Below are positions 23,216 through 32,088 of a stretch of 37,414 nt of DNA, one piece after another. The stretch comes from a virus, in the IMG/VR virus record IMGVR_UViG_3300030380_000945, positions 1 to 37,414 of that record, one strand, 5' to 3'. The position numbers and the translations under genes were made by a program. Under the pieces are notes generated by a model. It was not told the DNA's origin and made no database searches. It saw only the letters and a program-made list of their open reading frames with translations. How positions within the stretch are numbered: position 1 is the first letter of the stretch; the number at the start of each line of letters is the position of its first letter.

Positions 23216-24607
23216 CTATGATTTTGTACTTGCTACGGCTGCTTTGAAACTATTGCTAAATGGGTTTTCTATACCTGCATTCAGTGCACCACCACGATAT
23301 GCGGCTTGAGATCCAAGATTAAGATTTGTAAGTTGTGCTTTCTGGTAATCCTGTAATGCAATCTGTGAATCAAATGGGATCTTTGCTTTTAGTTCAGCAA
23401 ACTTTGCATCAAGTGAGGCTTTACCCTCTGTGAATACAGTACTGTCTAACATACCTCTCTTAGACATAGTGGCTACGAAATCAGAAGTTGCTTTTGTGTA
23501 AGCATCATCTAATTCTTTAGTTCTTCTGTCGGAGAAACTAGACATATAGTTTTGACCGAAGTCACTATTTGGATCTGTTTGTGCTCTTACCCTAGCCATC
23601 TCTGCTGCATATTGTTTTGCTGCTTCTTCTTTTGGATCATCAGCAAACGCAGTTACAAGAGCAGATCCAACGGCTACTGCCTGTAATGGATCTTTCATTG
23701 CTTTATCAACAATATTATCCATCACTCTTTCAAAACTAAAATCTTTAAATGTAAAGCTACCATCGTTATTACTATCAGGGACAGTGTTTGGGTAAAAACC
23801 TGGGGCAGAAGTTCCATAAGGTGAATAGATATCTTGACCACCTGCATTTACATTTTGAAAACTAGCAAAGTTAGAACCTTTTCCACCATCATTACTAAAA
23901 CCAAAACCACCAGATCTATTGGTGTCTGTTAGTACATTAAAATTATCAGATCTCTGACCACCACCAGTTGGCAAATTGTTACTAGCTAAAGACATCTGTT
24001 GGTCTACATTCATATTTGTATTAGGGACTGACATCATACCCGCAGTATTAAGGTATTGATTATTGGCTGCATTATTAACAACACGATTATTTGCAGCATA
24101 TAAACCACCATCAACACTTAATTGTTTTGAGGGTTGTTGAGAAGACACATTTCCAGTAGGTATAAAAAGTCCTCCTGTTTCTTCATCAAATGCTGCTTTA
24201 CCACCATCACTAAATAATGGTACTTTTGATTTTGAAACATTAGCAGGTAAAGCATTGCCTTTACCGAATGTATTTGCATAAGTTGTATTTAATGTATTTC
24301 GATTTGCTGGTGACATACTAGCTTGTTTGTTACCCATCAACGTATCAAAAGTGTTTCCAAATGTTCCTACTTTCCCTAAACCTTGAGCAAGACCATAACC
24401 ACCTAGACCAGCTTGCAGGGCACCACTTGTACCACCTGCTCTAAGTCCAGAAGCCAGATTGAGACCTCCTAATGTAGACTTGATCGTGTCTCCATATTTC
24501 ATACCATCAAAAGCTCCGAAGCCACCTAGTGTAGATCCTAAAGCTAGACCTGCTCTGACTTCATCTTTGTTTAGAAAATTTCCAATTTTTTTAAATATGC
24601 TTGCCAT
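23216..24607 (-). CDS. Probable internal virion protein (T7 gp14-like region)
   Basis: This 463-residue protein starts MASIFKKIGNFLNKDEVRAG with a Gly-rich N-terminus (TLGGFGAFDG, LGGLNLASGLRAGG). It has an Asn/Gly-rich middle, then a helical C-terminal half: EEAAKQYAAEMARVRAQTDP, FSDRRTKELDDAYTKATSDF, and FAELKAKIPFDSQIALQDY. The helical part resembles the ejectosome proteins of podoviruses that line the DNA channel; exact homology to T7 gp14 is not certain. The Gly-rich start could insert in a membrane. AGGAAG precedes the ATG. Confidence 0.65.
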   Translation of the reverse strand: MASIFKKIGNFLNKDEVRAGLALGSTLGGFGAFDGMKYGDTIKSTLGGLNLASGLRAGGTSGALQAGLGGYGLAQGLGKVGTFGNTFDTLMGNKQASMSPANRNTLNTTYANTFGKGNALPANVSKSKVPLFSDGGKAAFDEETGGLFIPTGNVSSQQPSKQLSVDGGLYAANNRVVNNAANNQYLNTAGMMSVPNTNMNVDQQMSLASNNLPTGGGQRSDNFNVLTDTNRSGGFGFSNDGGKGSNFASFQNVNAGGQDIYSPYGTSAPGFYPNTVPDSNNDGSFTFKDFSFERVMDNIVDKAMKDPLQAVAVGSALVTAFADDPKEEAAKQYAAEMARVRAQTDPNSDFGQNYMSSFSDRRTKELDDAYTKATSDFVATMSKRGMLDSTVFTEGKASLDAKFAELKAKIPFDSQIALQDYQKAQLTNLNLGSQAAYRGGALNAGIENPFSNSFKAAVASTKS

Positions 24608-24609
24608 AA

Positions 24610-26430
24610 TTATCTTCCTGTTGGTGCTTGTTTAAATTGTCCTGATCTTGCGGAACCAGTAAAACTTCCGATACCAGAGATATCGATATCGTCACTGTAG
24701 TTTAAAAATGGTGAAGAACTTGATACTCCATAGATATCTTCACCTGCCTTACGTTTTCTACGTTTTATTAAGTCAGTCGGTGCTGTGTCTGGTAACCTTA
24801 TTTCCTGAGTTGGTTTCTCTGTAACAGGTGCCTTACTTACATTAACTTGAGATTGAGTGTTGTTGTCATCAGACGACATATCAGTTGGTGACACTTGAGA
24901 CATGTAGCCTTGATTTGCTCCAAGACCTAGCATTGCATCTACATCTTTACCCATTGCCTGTGCAGCAAAATTAATTGGTGTTGTAATTAACGCAGCAGTT
25001 GGACTTACCAAACCTAACATGTTGCTCACGGTGGAGAATGTACCTTTTCTAGATGAATCAATAAGACCACCTGCAACTCTTGCTGCTTGAAAAGCAGGTG
25101 CTATAGCTGTAGGCATAAATGGTGCAAAGACTCCTGCGAGTTGTGAGCCAAAGAAACCTTGGTTCTGACCACTGAAACGACCTGTAACAGTGCCGTCTTT
25201 ATTAAAATTATAATCCGCTAAAGTAACACCGTATGTTGGAGCTTGACCCCCTAATTTAGTGCTGAAGTCAGAGTAGGGTGCAAACGTATCTTTTGACATA
25301 GCCATTGTTGGTGTCACACCTGCCATATTCGGTGTGTTCATAAAGGCACCAAAATTTAAACCAAAATCTCTTCCATAACCTTTAGCTATTTCTGCTACAT
25401 CTAAACCTTTCTTGTCACTCTCTACAACAGAGCCACCAAAAAGACCACCAACTAACCCAGCAGATTCTGCATCTCTATCAAAACCTGTGTTGTCTATATC
25501 TGTTAATGTACTTACATCTTGACCACGACCACCGAACGGATCTAACTCAGGTGGACCAAAACCCATTGGACCATAACTCATACCTGCATCATTCATCTTA
25601 CTGGCATTGTCATAACCTTGAACACCAGTAGCATCTGATCTTGCAGACATTAAACCACTAAAGTCATCATCTCTTAATGCATTAGTAACAGAGCTAAAAC
25701 CAGATCCAACTACATTGCCTGTAGTTGATCCAACAATATTTGATATAACATCTGGAGCAGTTGTGGATCTTGTACTATCATAAGTCGGCATACCTGTAGC
25801 GGTATAACCAGATATTGTTTTTCCACCTCTGCTTAAATTTGCAATAGTGCTTGCATTCGATGAACCTGCTATTGAACTAGTGCCTTGAGAACCTGCAAGC
25901 ATATCACCAATCTGGGAAACAGTTGCACCTTGATTAGCCATTTCAACTGCTTGATTTACAGTAGATTGACTTGCACCTTGTAGAGCATCAAAATTAGAAC
26001 CAGCTACACCTGATCCCGCAGAAGATGTATAACCTATAGCTGCATCTGATGCAGTACTACCAGTTTTAGATACTCCGTTTATACCGAAAGTAGTTCCACC
26101 GCCAGTGCTTCCACCACCGCCAGAGCTTCCACCACCGCCAGAGCTTCCGCCAGAATCTCCACCGCCAGAATCTCCACCACCAGAGCCGCCGCCAGAATCT
26201 CCACCGCCAGAGCCGCCACCTTCGCCACCTATATCAGATCCACCGCCACCACCAGAAGAGTCTCCTGGGTTTCCAACTTCACCACCAATATCAGATCCGC
26301 CACCACCTCCACTGCTGTCGCCACCATCGCCACCAAATAAGCCATACTTTAGCTCAAAAGGATCTACATAGTCTGCCACTGTGAAAGTGTGATTATCATT
26401 CCATATTTGTCTGTCGAATATCATTCGCAA
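24610..26430 (-). CDS. Glycine-rich ejection-type virion protein
   Basis: This 606-residue protein has a short N-terminal segment, then Gly/Ser/Asp-rich sequence at about 34-115 with two copies of a DSSGGGGGSDIGGE unit followed by SGGG-type repeats. The rest is polar, Gly/Ser/Thr-rich, with a more hydrophobic patch at about 435-515 (GVFAPFMPTAIAPAFQAARV, then TTPINFAAQAMG). It starts inside the acyltransferase gene (35-nt overlap), so the two are probably co-translated. No strong ribosome binding site is visible at 26430 or 26424. It has no known family. Placement among internal proteins suggests it is ejected. Asp-bearing Gly repeats might bind calcium, but they do not match the RTX nonapeptide exactly. 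Confidence 0.65.
   Translation of the reverse strand: MRMIFDRQIWNDNHTFTVADYVDPFELKYGLFGGDGGDSSGGGGGSDIGGEVGNPGDSSGGGGGSDIGGEGGGSGGGDSGGGSGGGDSGGGDSGGSSGGGGSSGGGGSTGGGTTFGINGVSKTGSTASDAAIGYTSSAGSGVAGSNFDALQGASQSTVNQAVEMANQGATVSQIGDMLAGSQGTSSIAGSSNASTIANLSRGGKTISGYTATGMPTYDSTRSTTAPDVISNIVGSTTGNVVGSGFSSVTNALRDDDFSGLMSARSDATGVQGYDNASKMNDAGMSYGPMGFGPPELDPFGGRGQDVSTLTDIDNTGFDRDAESAGLVGGLFGGSVVESDKKGLDVAEIAKGYGRDFGLNFGAFMNTPNMAGVTPTMAMSKDTFAPYSDFSTKLGGQAPTYGVTLADYNFNKDGTVTGRFSGQNQGFFGSQLAGVFAPFMPTAIAPAFQAARVAGGLIDSSRKGTFSTVSNMLGLVSPTAALITTPINFAAQAMGKDVDAMLGLGANQGYMSQVSPTDMSSDDNNTQSQVNVSKAPVTEKPTQEIRLPDTAPTDLIKRRKRKAGEDIYGVSSSSPFLNYSDDIDISGIGSFTGSARSGQFKQAPTGR
26100..26330 (-). repeat. Low-complexity Gly/Ser-coding repeat
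   Basis: Repeating GGTGGAGG/GGCGGTGG-type triplets encode the Gly/Ser/Asp stretch of the ejection-type protein. Two longer units (near 26225-26260 and 26280-26310) are nearly identical. The stretch is markedly richer in GC than its surroundings and is a probable site for length variation. Confidence 0.6.
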
Positions 26431-26857
26431 TCACTAAACCTATTTTTCTTACCGAACCATCTGGTCTTCGTCTTAACCAGTTGCAACGGTTAGTTCCAAG
26501 TTGTTGACTGTAGGGAACGAGATGACTTCTTAACCATCTACCTACAAACCCAATCTCCTTGTTTGGTGCGATTGCATCAATTACCCAGATATTGTTTCCG
26601 CTCTTCCAATCTTCAGACTGTAGTTTGCGACTACCTGATTTGAATGCATCTTGTACCTCATCGGATAAAAATGCCCAACTTCCAAATCCAATGATCTTGC
26701 CATCCCTGTAAAACAATCTAGCTAGATCATCTTCTAACGGTTTGATAAAAAGCCTTTCTATGTCTTTTACAAACCACTGTCTGTGAACCTCAGATCCCAG
26801 ACATAATGTTAAAATACTCTTATAATCTACATTATTTTCTACTATAATACCAGACAT
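26396..26857 (-). CDS. HlyC-like toxin-activating lysine acyltransferase
   Basis: Homologues of HlyC move a fatty acyl chain from acyl carrier protein to internal lysines of RTX toxins. The 153-residue product follows the family pattern: SEVHRQW (His25, matching the catalytic His of HlyC), IKPLEDDLARLFYRDGKIIG, SWAFLSDEV, LQSEDWKSGNNIWVIDAIAP (Asp94, the other conserved catalytic residue) and a degenerate C-terminus. Length is slightly shorter than HlyC. There is no RTX toxin here, so a virion protein is the likely substrate; the next gene overlaps by 35 nt. ATG at 26857 is used (GTG at 26863 is possible); neither has a visible ribosome binding site, and both lie inside an AGACA element. Confidence 0.8.
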   Translation of the reverse strand: MSGIIVENNVDYKSILTLCLGSEVHRQWFVKDIERLFIKPLEDDLARLFYRDGKIIGFGSWAFLSDEVQDAFKSGSRKLQSEDWKSGNNIWVIDAIAPNKEIGFVGRWLRSHLVPYSQQLGTNRCNWLRRRPDGSVRKIGLVIANDIRQTNME

Positions 26858-26879
26858 AGACACAAATATACACTATTTT
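26852..26879. promoter_or_regulatory. AGACA element over the acyltransferase start codon
   Basis: On the plus strand, AGACATAGACA (26852-26862), an 11-bp spacer and TATTTT (26874-26879). With bases just beyond, AGACACAAA and TTTGTGTCT form a perfect 9-bp inverted repeat (minus strand, 26886-26878 and 26867-26859). It contains the stop of the nozzle gene and the start codon of the acyltransferase, so a bound protein or RNA hairpin here could affect both. Confidence 0.5.
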
Positions 26880-28402
26880 GTGTCTACTATTAAAGCAAAA
26901 TCTAATATTTTTAATTCTCCTGTTGCTGTGCAAGTGAACTTAACACTAATACTTTTTGATCTATGAGGTATTGGTATATCGATAGGTCTCGTACTATCAT
27001 TACTAATACCTGAAGTTGAAGCAAATCCATCATTCTCAGGGCGAACTGTAGTTTGCTGGAGTTGATTATTCTCACTATCAAATATCGTTACAACAAAGTC
27101 TGCCGTTCCGACAGCACGAATAATCAGACGTTTATAATGTTTATATGTATCAGGTGAACCCTGAGATAAGAGTGGAGTTCTCACACTCATACTGTTGGAC
27201 TGTGTCAGTGATTGACCATCACCATATCCAGACGTGGTTCCCATTTGTAATGCTGATACTCCAGAAGACGTGTCTGGTCTGGCAAAGTAAGATCCACATG
27301 TACTGTTATGAGATGTAGTATTGCTAAAACTTAGATGACCAGAACGACCTGCTGATGGATCATAAGTAAATGTTAGTTTTGTAAAGGATGTGCCTGTAGA
27401 ATTTTGTGGGAAGAAAATATGATACTGCCCAATCTCACCATCCCACACAGCATGAGGTTCAGTAAAACTGCCACTAGTTGGAACCGTATCTACTAAAGAT
27501 TGATATAAGTCTTGTATCTCTCTTGTGAATGTCACGGTCTCAAGTGTCAAACCTGAAGCTGCACGTTTCAGACTGTGCACTCCAAATCTACTACAAAAGA
27601 ATACATCCGTTCCGACATTGACTGCGGTGTTCCTACCAAAGATGCCTATAGGCACTCTAAAGTCTCTAGCTATTTCCCATAAATTTATATTTGTATCGGC
27701 TAAATATACTAAGGTTTCATTCTGACCAAAAACAACTAACTTATCACCTTCTAATACAGCAAGACCTTGAATAGTATCTCTAGAGGTAAATTGATTTTTT
27801 ACATCAATAATACTGCCATCAGTTTGATTTGGTGTAGTGCCACTTGATGTATTAGTTCTCCAATTAACAAAGCTATCTTGTTCACTTACATGTATTTCTG
27901 TATCACGGTTTGGTATACCTGCAACAACTAAACGATTTAAAATATTTACAGCAAATCCACCTTTTGGATAAGAGCCTAAACTAGAAAAATTTGTTGAACC
28001 AAATCCACTGACGGTAGTGAATGCTGAACCATTAAAATGAAATGGATTATGACCAGACATAAACGCAAATTGTTTTTGATCGAAGTTAACAGTTGCTATA
28101 GGTGTGATTGCAGTTGTGCTTGTATTAAATGCAGTGGATTGAGTTGCTGAATTAGATTTAATATCTATATTATTACCGTTAAAAATATATCGAACTAAAT
28201 CTCCAGCACCGTAATGTCTTATATTATAATGCTTTTCAGTATTACCTGATAATTTATTAATACTTGGACCTTTAATTATCTGACCTCTAAAATCTATATA
28301 AGCATCAGATAGTTCTACTAAAAACCTTTCAGACATATTTGAAGGACTTGTGACAGTGTCTAGTCCTAAAAATCTATTATATGAAAAAAGTTTTCGAGCC
28401 AT
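26873..28402 (-). CDS. Tail nozzle / DNA stabilisation protein (P22 gp10-like)
   Basis: This 509-residue, beta-rich protein begins MARKLFSYNRFLGLDTVTSP and repeats blades of a propeller-like pattern: RLVVAGIPNRDTEIHVSEQD, IQGLAVLEGDKLVVFGQNET and FRVPIGIFGRNTAVNVGTDV. VFFCSRFGVHSLKR is typical of podovirus nozzle proteins that close the tail and hold packaged DNA. It follows the adaptor with a TAATG overlap, as in P22-like assemblies. The Asp/Glu and aromatic spacing supports the fold; exact family is by resemblance. Confidence 0.75.
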   Translation of the reverse strand: MARKLFSYNRFLGLDTVTSPSNMSERFLVELSDAYIDFRGQIIKGPSINKLSGNTEKHYNIRHYGAGDLVRYIFNGNNIDIKSNSATQSTAFNTSTTAITPIATVNFDQKQFAFMSGHNPFHFNGSAFTTVSGFGSTNFSSLGSYPKGGFAVNILNRLVVAGIPNRDTEIHVSEQDSFVNWRTNTSSGTTPNQTDGSIIDVKNQFTSRDTIQGLAVLEGDKLVVFGQNETLVYLADTNINLWEIARDFRVPIGIFGRNTAVNVGTDVFFCSRFGVHSLKRAASGLTLETVTFTREIQDLYQSLVDTVPTSGSFTEPHAVWDGEIGQYHIFFPQNSTGTSFTKLTFTYDPSAGRSGHLSFSNTTSHNSTCGSYFARPDTSSGVSALQMGTTSGYGDGQSLTQSNSMSVRTPLLSQGSPDTYKHYKRLIIRAVGTADFVVTIFDSENNQLQQTTVRPENDGFASTSGISNDSTRPIDIPIPHRSKSISVKFTCTATGELKILDFALIVDTK

Positions 28403-29073
28403 TAGGTGTACTCATTTATTTCAACTGTAAGTGCCCCTTGAATATTTGTTAGTGAACCAATCCAATTATTAAGAGTGTTTGTATATATCCCACTTCTTAA
28501 AGTAATTAGACCTGTATTATTTGTGTCAGTGTCATCTATTGAGTAATAACTCTTGAGACCCTCAATCATAACTTCATCATCAATTGCTCTATGATTACCA
28601 ATAGCAGTGTATCTTTTAATTCTTGTTTTATATGGGTTAGAAACAGCGACATTAGATACAGTAGTGTCGGCTGTATCTGCAATACGATAAGTACCTGCAA
28701 CCGTGCTTCCACTCACTGTCTTGGCTCCTAATACAAAACTATAAAGATCAGAACCACTGTGACCTGCACCAGCAATCTTTACAGGTGTATAAGTACTAAA
28801 GGTTACGGTGCCTGATGATACAATTAACTCATTTGTACCGCTAGTTATAGAACCTGTTTGATCATCATAAGAGTTATCGAGAACATCTAGAAAAGAGGGG
28901 TGTCTATTAATATCGGCAACAACCCTGTTAGCATAATTTAAAAATCTTTCGCTTTCTAAATTCTTTAAAACAGTTGGACTTGATTCACCCATTTCCCTTA
29001 ATGCATCATCAATTAATTCTGATAATGTAGAAAATTGACCTGTACCAGATCCACCTGAGTTATAGCTAACCAT
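28402..29073 (-). CDS. Head-tail adaptor protein
   Basis: This 223-residue protein has an N-terminal helical region LSELIDDALREMGE and LESERFLNYANRVVADINRH, then a beta-rich domain, with DEVMIEGLKSYYSIDDTD near the C-terminus. The helical start plus beta domain and the place between capsid and nozzle genes match podovirus adaptors (T7 gp11 or P22 gp4 type). It overlaps the upstream gene by 8 nt and the nozzle start by a TAATG. Function by family resemblance and position. Confidence 0.7.
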   Translation of the reverse strand: MVSYNSGGSGTGQFSTLSELIDDALREMGESSPTVLKNLESERFLNYANRVVADINRHPSFLDVLDNSYDDQTGSITSGTNELIVSSGTVTFSTYTPVKIAGAGHSGSDLYSFVLGAKTVSGSTVAGTYRIADTADTTVSNVAVSNPYKTRIKRYTAIGNHRAIDDEVMIEGLKSYYSIDDTDTNNTGLITLRSGIYTNTLNNWIGSLTNIQGALTVEINEYT

Positions 29074-29500
29074 TACTTACCTCTAATTCTACAATTTTTC
29101 CTTGTCTGAAAAAGACATGCCTTCTTAGACAATCTGCTTCTTTCTTGCCTATGGCAGCTTTACCATCTTGAAATTGAATTTTATAAGGACCCGCATCAAC
29201 AATAACACTTGTTCTAGCGGGAAAAGAAAAAATGCTTAATTCTTTATTTTGTTTTGCCTCGGCAGCAAGGTCTTGCATACGAGGATTATCTTTAATTGTT
29301 TGAACTTTTCCATTCACAATAATAGCATCTTCATCACAAAAGATATGAGATCTTCTATAGAGATGATGTTGTTTAATTTGTTCGGCTAATTTTAAATCAA
29401 CTTCTAATTCACCACCGTGAAATGGATGTACTTTTCCATCAATGGTTATTTCCATATTTGGTCTTTTAGCAAAAAATTTAATTGTTTTTTTAGGTGTCAA
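29066..29500 (-). CDS. Unknown structural protein between capsid and adaptor
   Basis: This 144-residue protein starts from TTG with an excellent GGAG site 6 nt upstream; no ATG lies nearby in frame except at residue 16 (MEITIDG). The sequence includes HPFHGGELEVDLKLAEQIKQ, YRRSHIFCDEDAIIVNGKV and a beta-rich C-terminus, FPARTSVIVDAGPYKIQFQD. Not recognised. Position suggests a head completion, decoration or adaptor component. Confidence 0.6.
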   Translation of the reverse strand: MTPKKTIKFFAKRPNMEITIDGKVHPFHGGELEVDLKLAEQIKQHHLYRRSHIFCDEDAIIVNGKVQTIKDNPRMQDLAAEAKQNKELSIFSFPARTSVIVDAGPYKIQFQDGKAAIGKKEADCLRRHVFFRQGKIVELEVSNG

Positions 29501-29521
29501 TCTTGTCTCCTGTAAGTTTAA

Positions 29522-29549
29522 AGAGAACCACCATGAAAGATGGTTCTCT
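29522..29549 (-). terminator. Hairpin after the capsid gene
   Basis: AGAGAACCA (29522-29530) and TGGTTCTCT (29541-29549) form a perfect 9-bp stem with a 10-nt loop, which can rearrange to ACCAT/ATGGT inside. It lies in the 66-bp gap between the capsid stop and the next gene. The downstream side on the transcript is TTTAAAC, so there is no strong U-tract. A partial terminator or an mRNA-stabilising/processing hairpin is likely. Confidence 0.6.
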
Positions 29550-29566
29550 AAAGTACATAGATAATT

Positions 29567-30745
29567 CTATGTTAATGACTGCCAAGAAGTGATGATGGCG
29601 TGTGTCTTTTCTTGAAGAATTTCTAAACCTGCTTCTGTTAGATATTCGTCTGTGACACCGTCAACACCATTGCCCTGACGATCTTTTAACAATTGAGTAT
29701 CGTCAACGTATCTGTATCTTAAATCCTTAGTATCTAAGATAATTGCATCATACTGAGCACCTGGGATCTGTCTGAACATTGGGTGAGTTTTAACTTGTAA
29801 TGTACCTGCAAAAGTATTGTAAGTAGTAAAGTTAACACCATATGAATCACCAGTTCCAGTGCTGTTGATTTGATATCTTGACTTAGCTAGTGTCTGTAGG
29901 TGCTCTGCAACCTTCCATCCACATAACATTAACTTTTCAGATGAACCGAAAGCAAATGCTTTTTCTGCCAAGAAAGTATCAAACTCAGCTTCTGTTAAAC
30001 GGTTAGCGTTAGAGTTAGCTGCCGCATCTTCTACGTTAGTAGTAATAGAATTAAAGATACCATCAGTGTATCTTTCTGGCATACCTGCGGAACCTGCTAC
30101 GATGTCCTTTTTACCGAACAACATTGCTCTTTCCATTCCTACCATATGCTCTTTTAAAGCATCACGAGACTTCTCTAAATACTGATCTCCAGTTCTGAAG
30201 TTAGTATGCATAGCAGTTCTTGTGATTGAATATGGTGTTCTGAAAATTTGGCAAAAGTTCTCGGTGCTTGATGCATCGTAACTTACTGCTGTTGGAGTGT
30301 CACCACCTTCAGCATTACCATTTCCGACCATGAACCATGTGTCGTTAGCTGCAATAGCTACACCTGTTCCACTGTTACCAACACCTCTTGTTACTGTAAA
30401 AGTTGTTGCAGTTGGTGTTGCAGTAATCTTAGCAACTTCACCTGTTCGGTAGTTCCTAATTAACATTCCAACACGGAAGAATGCAGCATCTGCGGCAGCA
30501 GTTGCGGTTAAAGTTGTAGCTGAAGTACCTGATACAGCACCTGAGTGAGTAAAGGTAAAGCTAGGTAGATCCTTCCTAAAGTTATGGAATTCTGGATCGT
30601 CTGTTGCTTCTGATGGAAGCATTGAGAGAATAGCCGTAAGCGGAGCCGAACCATTCGGCTCTAACATTAGGTATTTCTCTCTATAGTTTTCGGGGCGATG
30701 ATCGGCTGCAAATGAACCTGTTCCCCTCATACCAAGAGTAGTCAT
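29567..30745 (-). CDS. Major capsid protein (HK97-fold, SU10-like)
   Basis: This is the 392-residue head shell protein. It starts MTTLGMRGTGSFAADHRPEN and has FHNFRKDLPSFTFTHSG and RTPYSITRTAMHTNFRTGDQ, MERAMLFGKKDIV, and a C-terminal AGLEILQEKTHAIITSW. The N-terminal GSFAADHRPENYREK-LMLEPNG pattern is one I associate with SU10-type capsid proteins found in many marine podoviruses. ATG at 30745 is preferred over GTG at 30754 because GAGGT lies 7 nt before it. It follows the scaffold gene after a 200-bp gap that contains an AGACA element and a long leader (30746-30897), consistent with separate strong expression. Confidence 0.85.
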   Translation of the reverse strand: MTTLGMRGTGSFAADHRPENYREKYLMLEPNGSAPLTAILSMLPSEATDDPEFHNFRKDLPSFTFTHSGAVSGTSATTLTATAAADAAFFRVGMLIRNYRTGEVAKITATPTATTFTVTRGVGNSGTGVAIAANDTWFMVGNGNAEGGDTPTAVSYDASSTENFCQIFRTPYSITRTAMHTNFRTGDQYLEKSRDALKEHMVGMERAMLFGKKDIVAGSAGMPERYTDGIFNSITTNVEDAAANSNANRLTEAEFDTFLAEKAFAFGSSEKLMLCGWKVAEHLQTLAKSRYQINSTGTGDSYGVNFTTYNTFAGTLQVKTHPMFRQIPGAQYDAIILDTKDLRYRYVDDTQLLKDRQGNGVDGVTDEYLTEAGLEILQEKTHAIITSWQSLT

Positions 30746-30897
30746 AGTAATCACCTCATTAGGTTAGAGTTAAATATAGTTCGTCTGTTCGACTGCTCCT
30801 CGGGTTGTATGTAAATAAACTTAGTTTCCCGTTTGGTCTTTAGTTTAAATACTGCCGTCTGGTAGGCATTCATAATTAGACATATTTAAAATACATC

Positions 30898-30933
30898 AGA
30901 CACAGACATAAATCAACATTATTGTCTATGTCT
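30898..30933. promoter_or_regulatory. Palindromic AGACA element before the capsid gene
   Basis: On the plus strand AGACACAGACA (30898-30908), 11 bp, then TATTGT (30920-30925). On the minus strand TTGATT, a 17-bp spacer and TATTTT (near 30890) make a promoter candidate toward the capsid gene. TGTCTATGTCT at 30923-30933 is the near-perfect inverted partner of the first arm, so the element is an 11-bp palindrome with 14 bp between arms. No T-run follows, so it is not a standard terminator. Confidence 0.55.
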
Positions 30934-30945
30934 AATTAATTTTTT

Positions 30946-32088
30946 TTATAATAAATCTAACATTTGGTTACTAAAACTTTGTTGAGGCTCTTTACCAATC
31001 GGTACATCTGAACCTCTTGAAGCTACAGTTTCACCACCTGCACGAGAAATATTTTTCTCAACATTCATTTTCATTGCAGTTTGTTCAGCAACACTTTTAT
31101 TACCTGTAGTGATTGCATGGTAATCTCTTATGGCTTTGTCCATTGCTGCGGGATTACTTCCGATAGCAGCTTTATAATTACCAAAAGTTTGATCCTGCAT
31201 ATCAACCCAAGATATAAAGTCATTGAAATCTGCTTCTGTATCAATACCTAATTCTTGAGCAGTTGCTGCGGCTTGTGAATCAACTAAAGTTTGATTAGCT
31301 CTCGTTGCACTTAATTCCTGTGCAGCTTTAAAACTATTCACATCTTCCATGAGAGTAGGGAGTATAGTTGCAGCCTCTTCAACAGCTTTAGAATACTTAA
31401 ACATATTCTGCATAGCCATGAATGCATCATCAGTTGGTTGTAATCCATTCTCTTCAAAAAATGCTTTCGCTCTAGTTGATGCATCTTCATCAGACATTAC
31501 ATTTTTAGCAAGAACTCTAGGATCATTAGTTAATTCAGCAGGTGTTTCTTTTGGTTCTGCTGTCTTAGTTGTATCCTGATTAGAGTTATTCATAGCATTT
31601 AACATACTCTGACCAATCATATTAGCTAATTGATTAGGGTCTGTAACACCTGTCTGCTCACTAATTCTTCGTGATAGTTCCATAAGAGGACCATACTTAC
31701 TCTCAACGGATTTAAATTGTTGGAGCATAGTTACTGCTTTGTCCTCGGGGATAGCTTCTTCCTCACCACGATATTTTATAGTAATAGTTCTTGATATAGG
31801 ATCTGCTTCTGCGGTTGGAGTATCTTGTACATTAGCATCACCAACTTCAATATCACCCCGTGGATCAGGATTATTTGTTACTTCAAAATCAAAATCAGCG
31901 GGCATTCTATCATTCTTTTTTAATCTAGATGCTGCATCAAAGCCTGATTTATCTGGATTAGCTTCTGCATCTGTAGGTGGAGTAGGTGCATTAGCAGGTG
32001 GATTTATAGCTTGGTTTGGATCTGTTATTGCCCCAGATCCTGGGTTTTTCATAGCAGTTACGTCTGCTTCACTTGGATTAATCGCCAT
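30946..32088 (-). CDS. Capsid scaffold protein
   Basis: This 380-residue protein is acidic, with a disordered Pro/Asn/Ala-rich N-terminus (about 1-100), a middle strand region ISRTITIKYRGEEEAIPEDK and a long helical C-terminal half rich in Ala, Gln and Glu (for example VESKYGPLMELSRRISEQTG and KAFFEENGLQPTDDAFMAMQ). This composition and its location between portal and capsid genes are typical for scaffolding proteins that guide procapsid assembly. Low primary conservation is normal for the class. It overlaps the gene before it by 11 nt. Confidence 0.75.
   Translation of the reverse strand: MAINPSEADVTAMKNPGSGAITDPNQAINPPANAPTPPTDAEANPDKSGFDAASRLKKNDRMPADFDFEVTNNPDPRGDIEVGDANVQDTPTAEADPISRTITIKYRGEEEAIPEDKAVTMLQQFKSVESKYGPLMELSRRISEQTGVTDPNQLANMIGQSMLNAMNNSNQDTTKTAEPKETPAELTNDPRVLAKNVMSDEDASTRAKAFFEENGLQPTDDAFMAMQNMFKYSKAVEEAATILPTLMEDVNSFKAAQELSATRANQTLVDSQAAATAQELGIDTEADFNDFISWVDMQDQTFGNYKAAIGSNPAAMDKAIRDYHAITTGNKSVAEQTAMKMNVEKNISRAGGETVASRGSDVPIGKEPQQSFSNQMLDLL

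Noticed and set aside
26105-26371. Proline-rich plus-strand frame
   Set aside because: It is the antisense of the Gly/Ser repeat in the ejection-type protein; no start signal.
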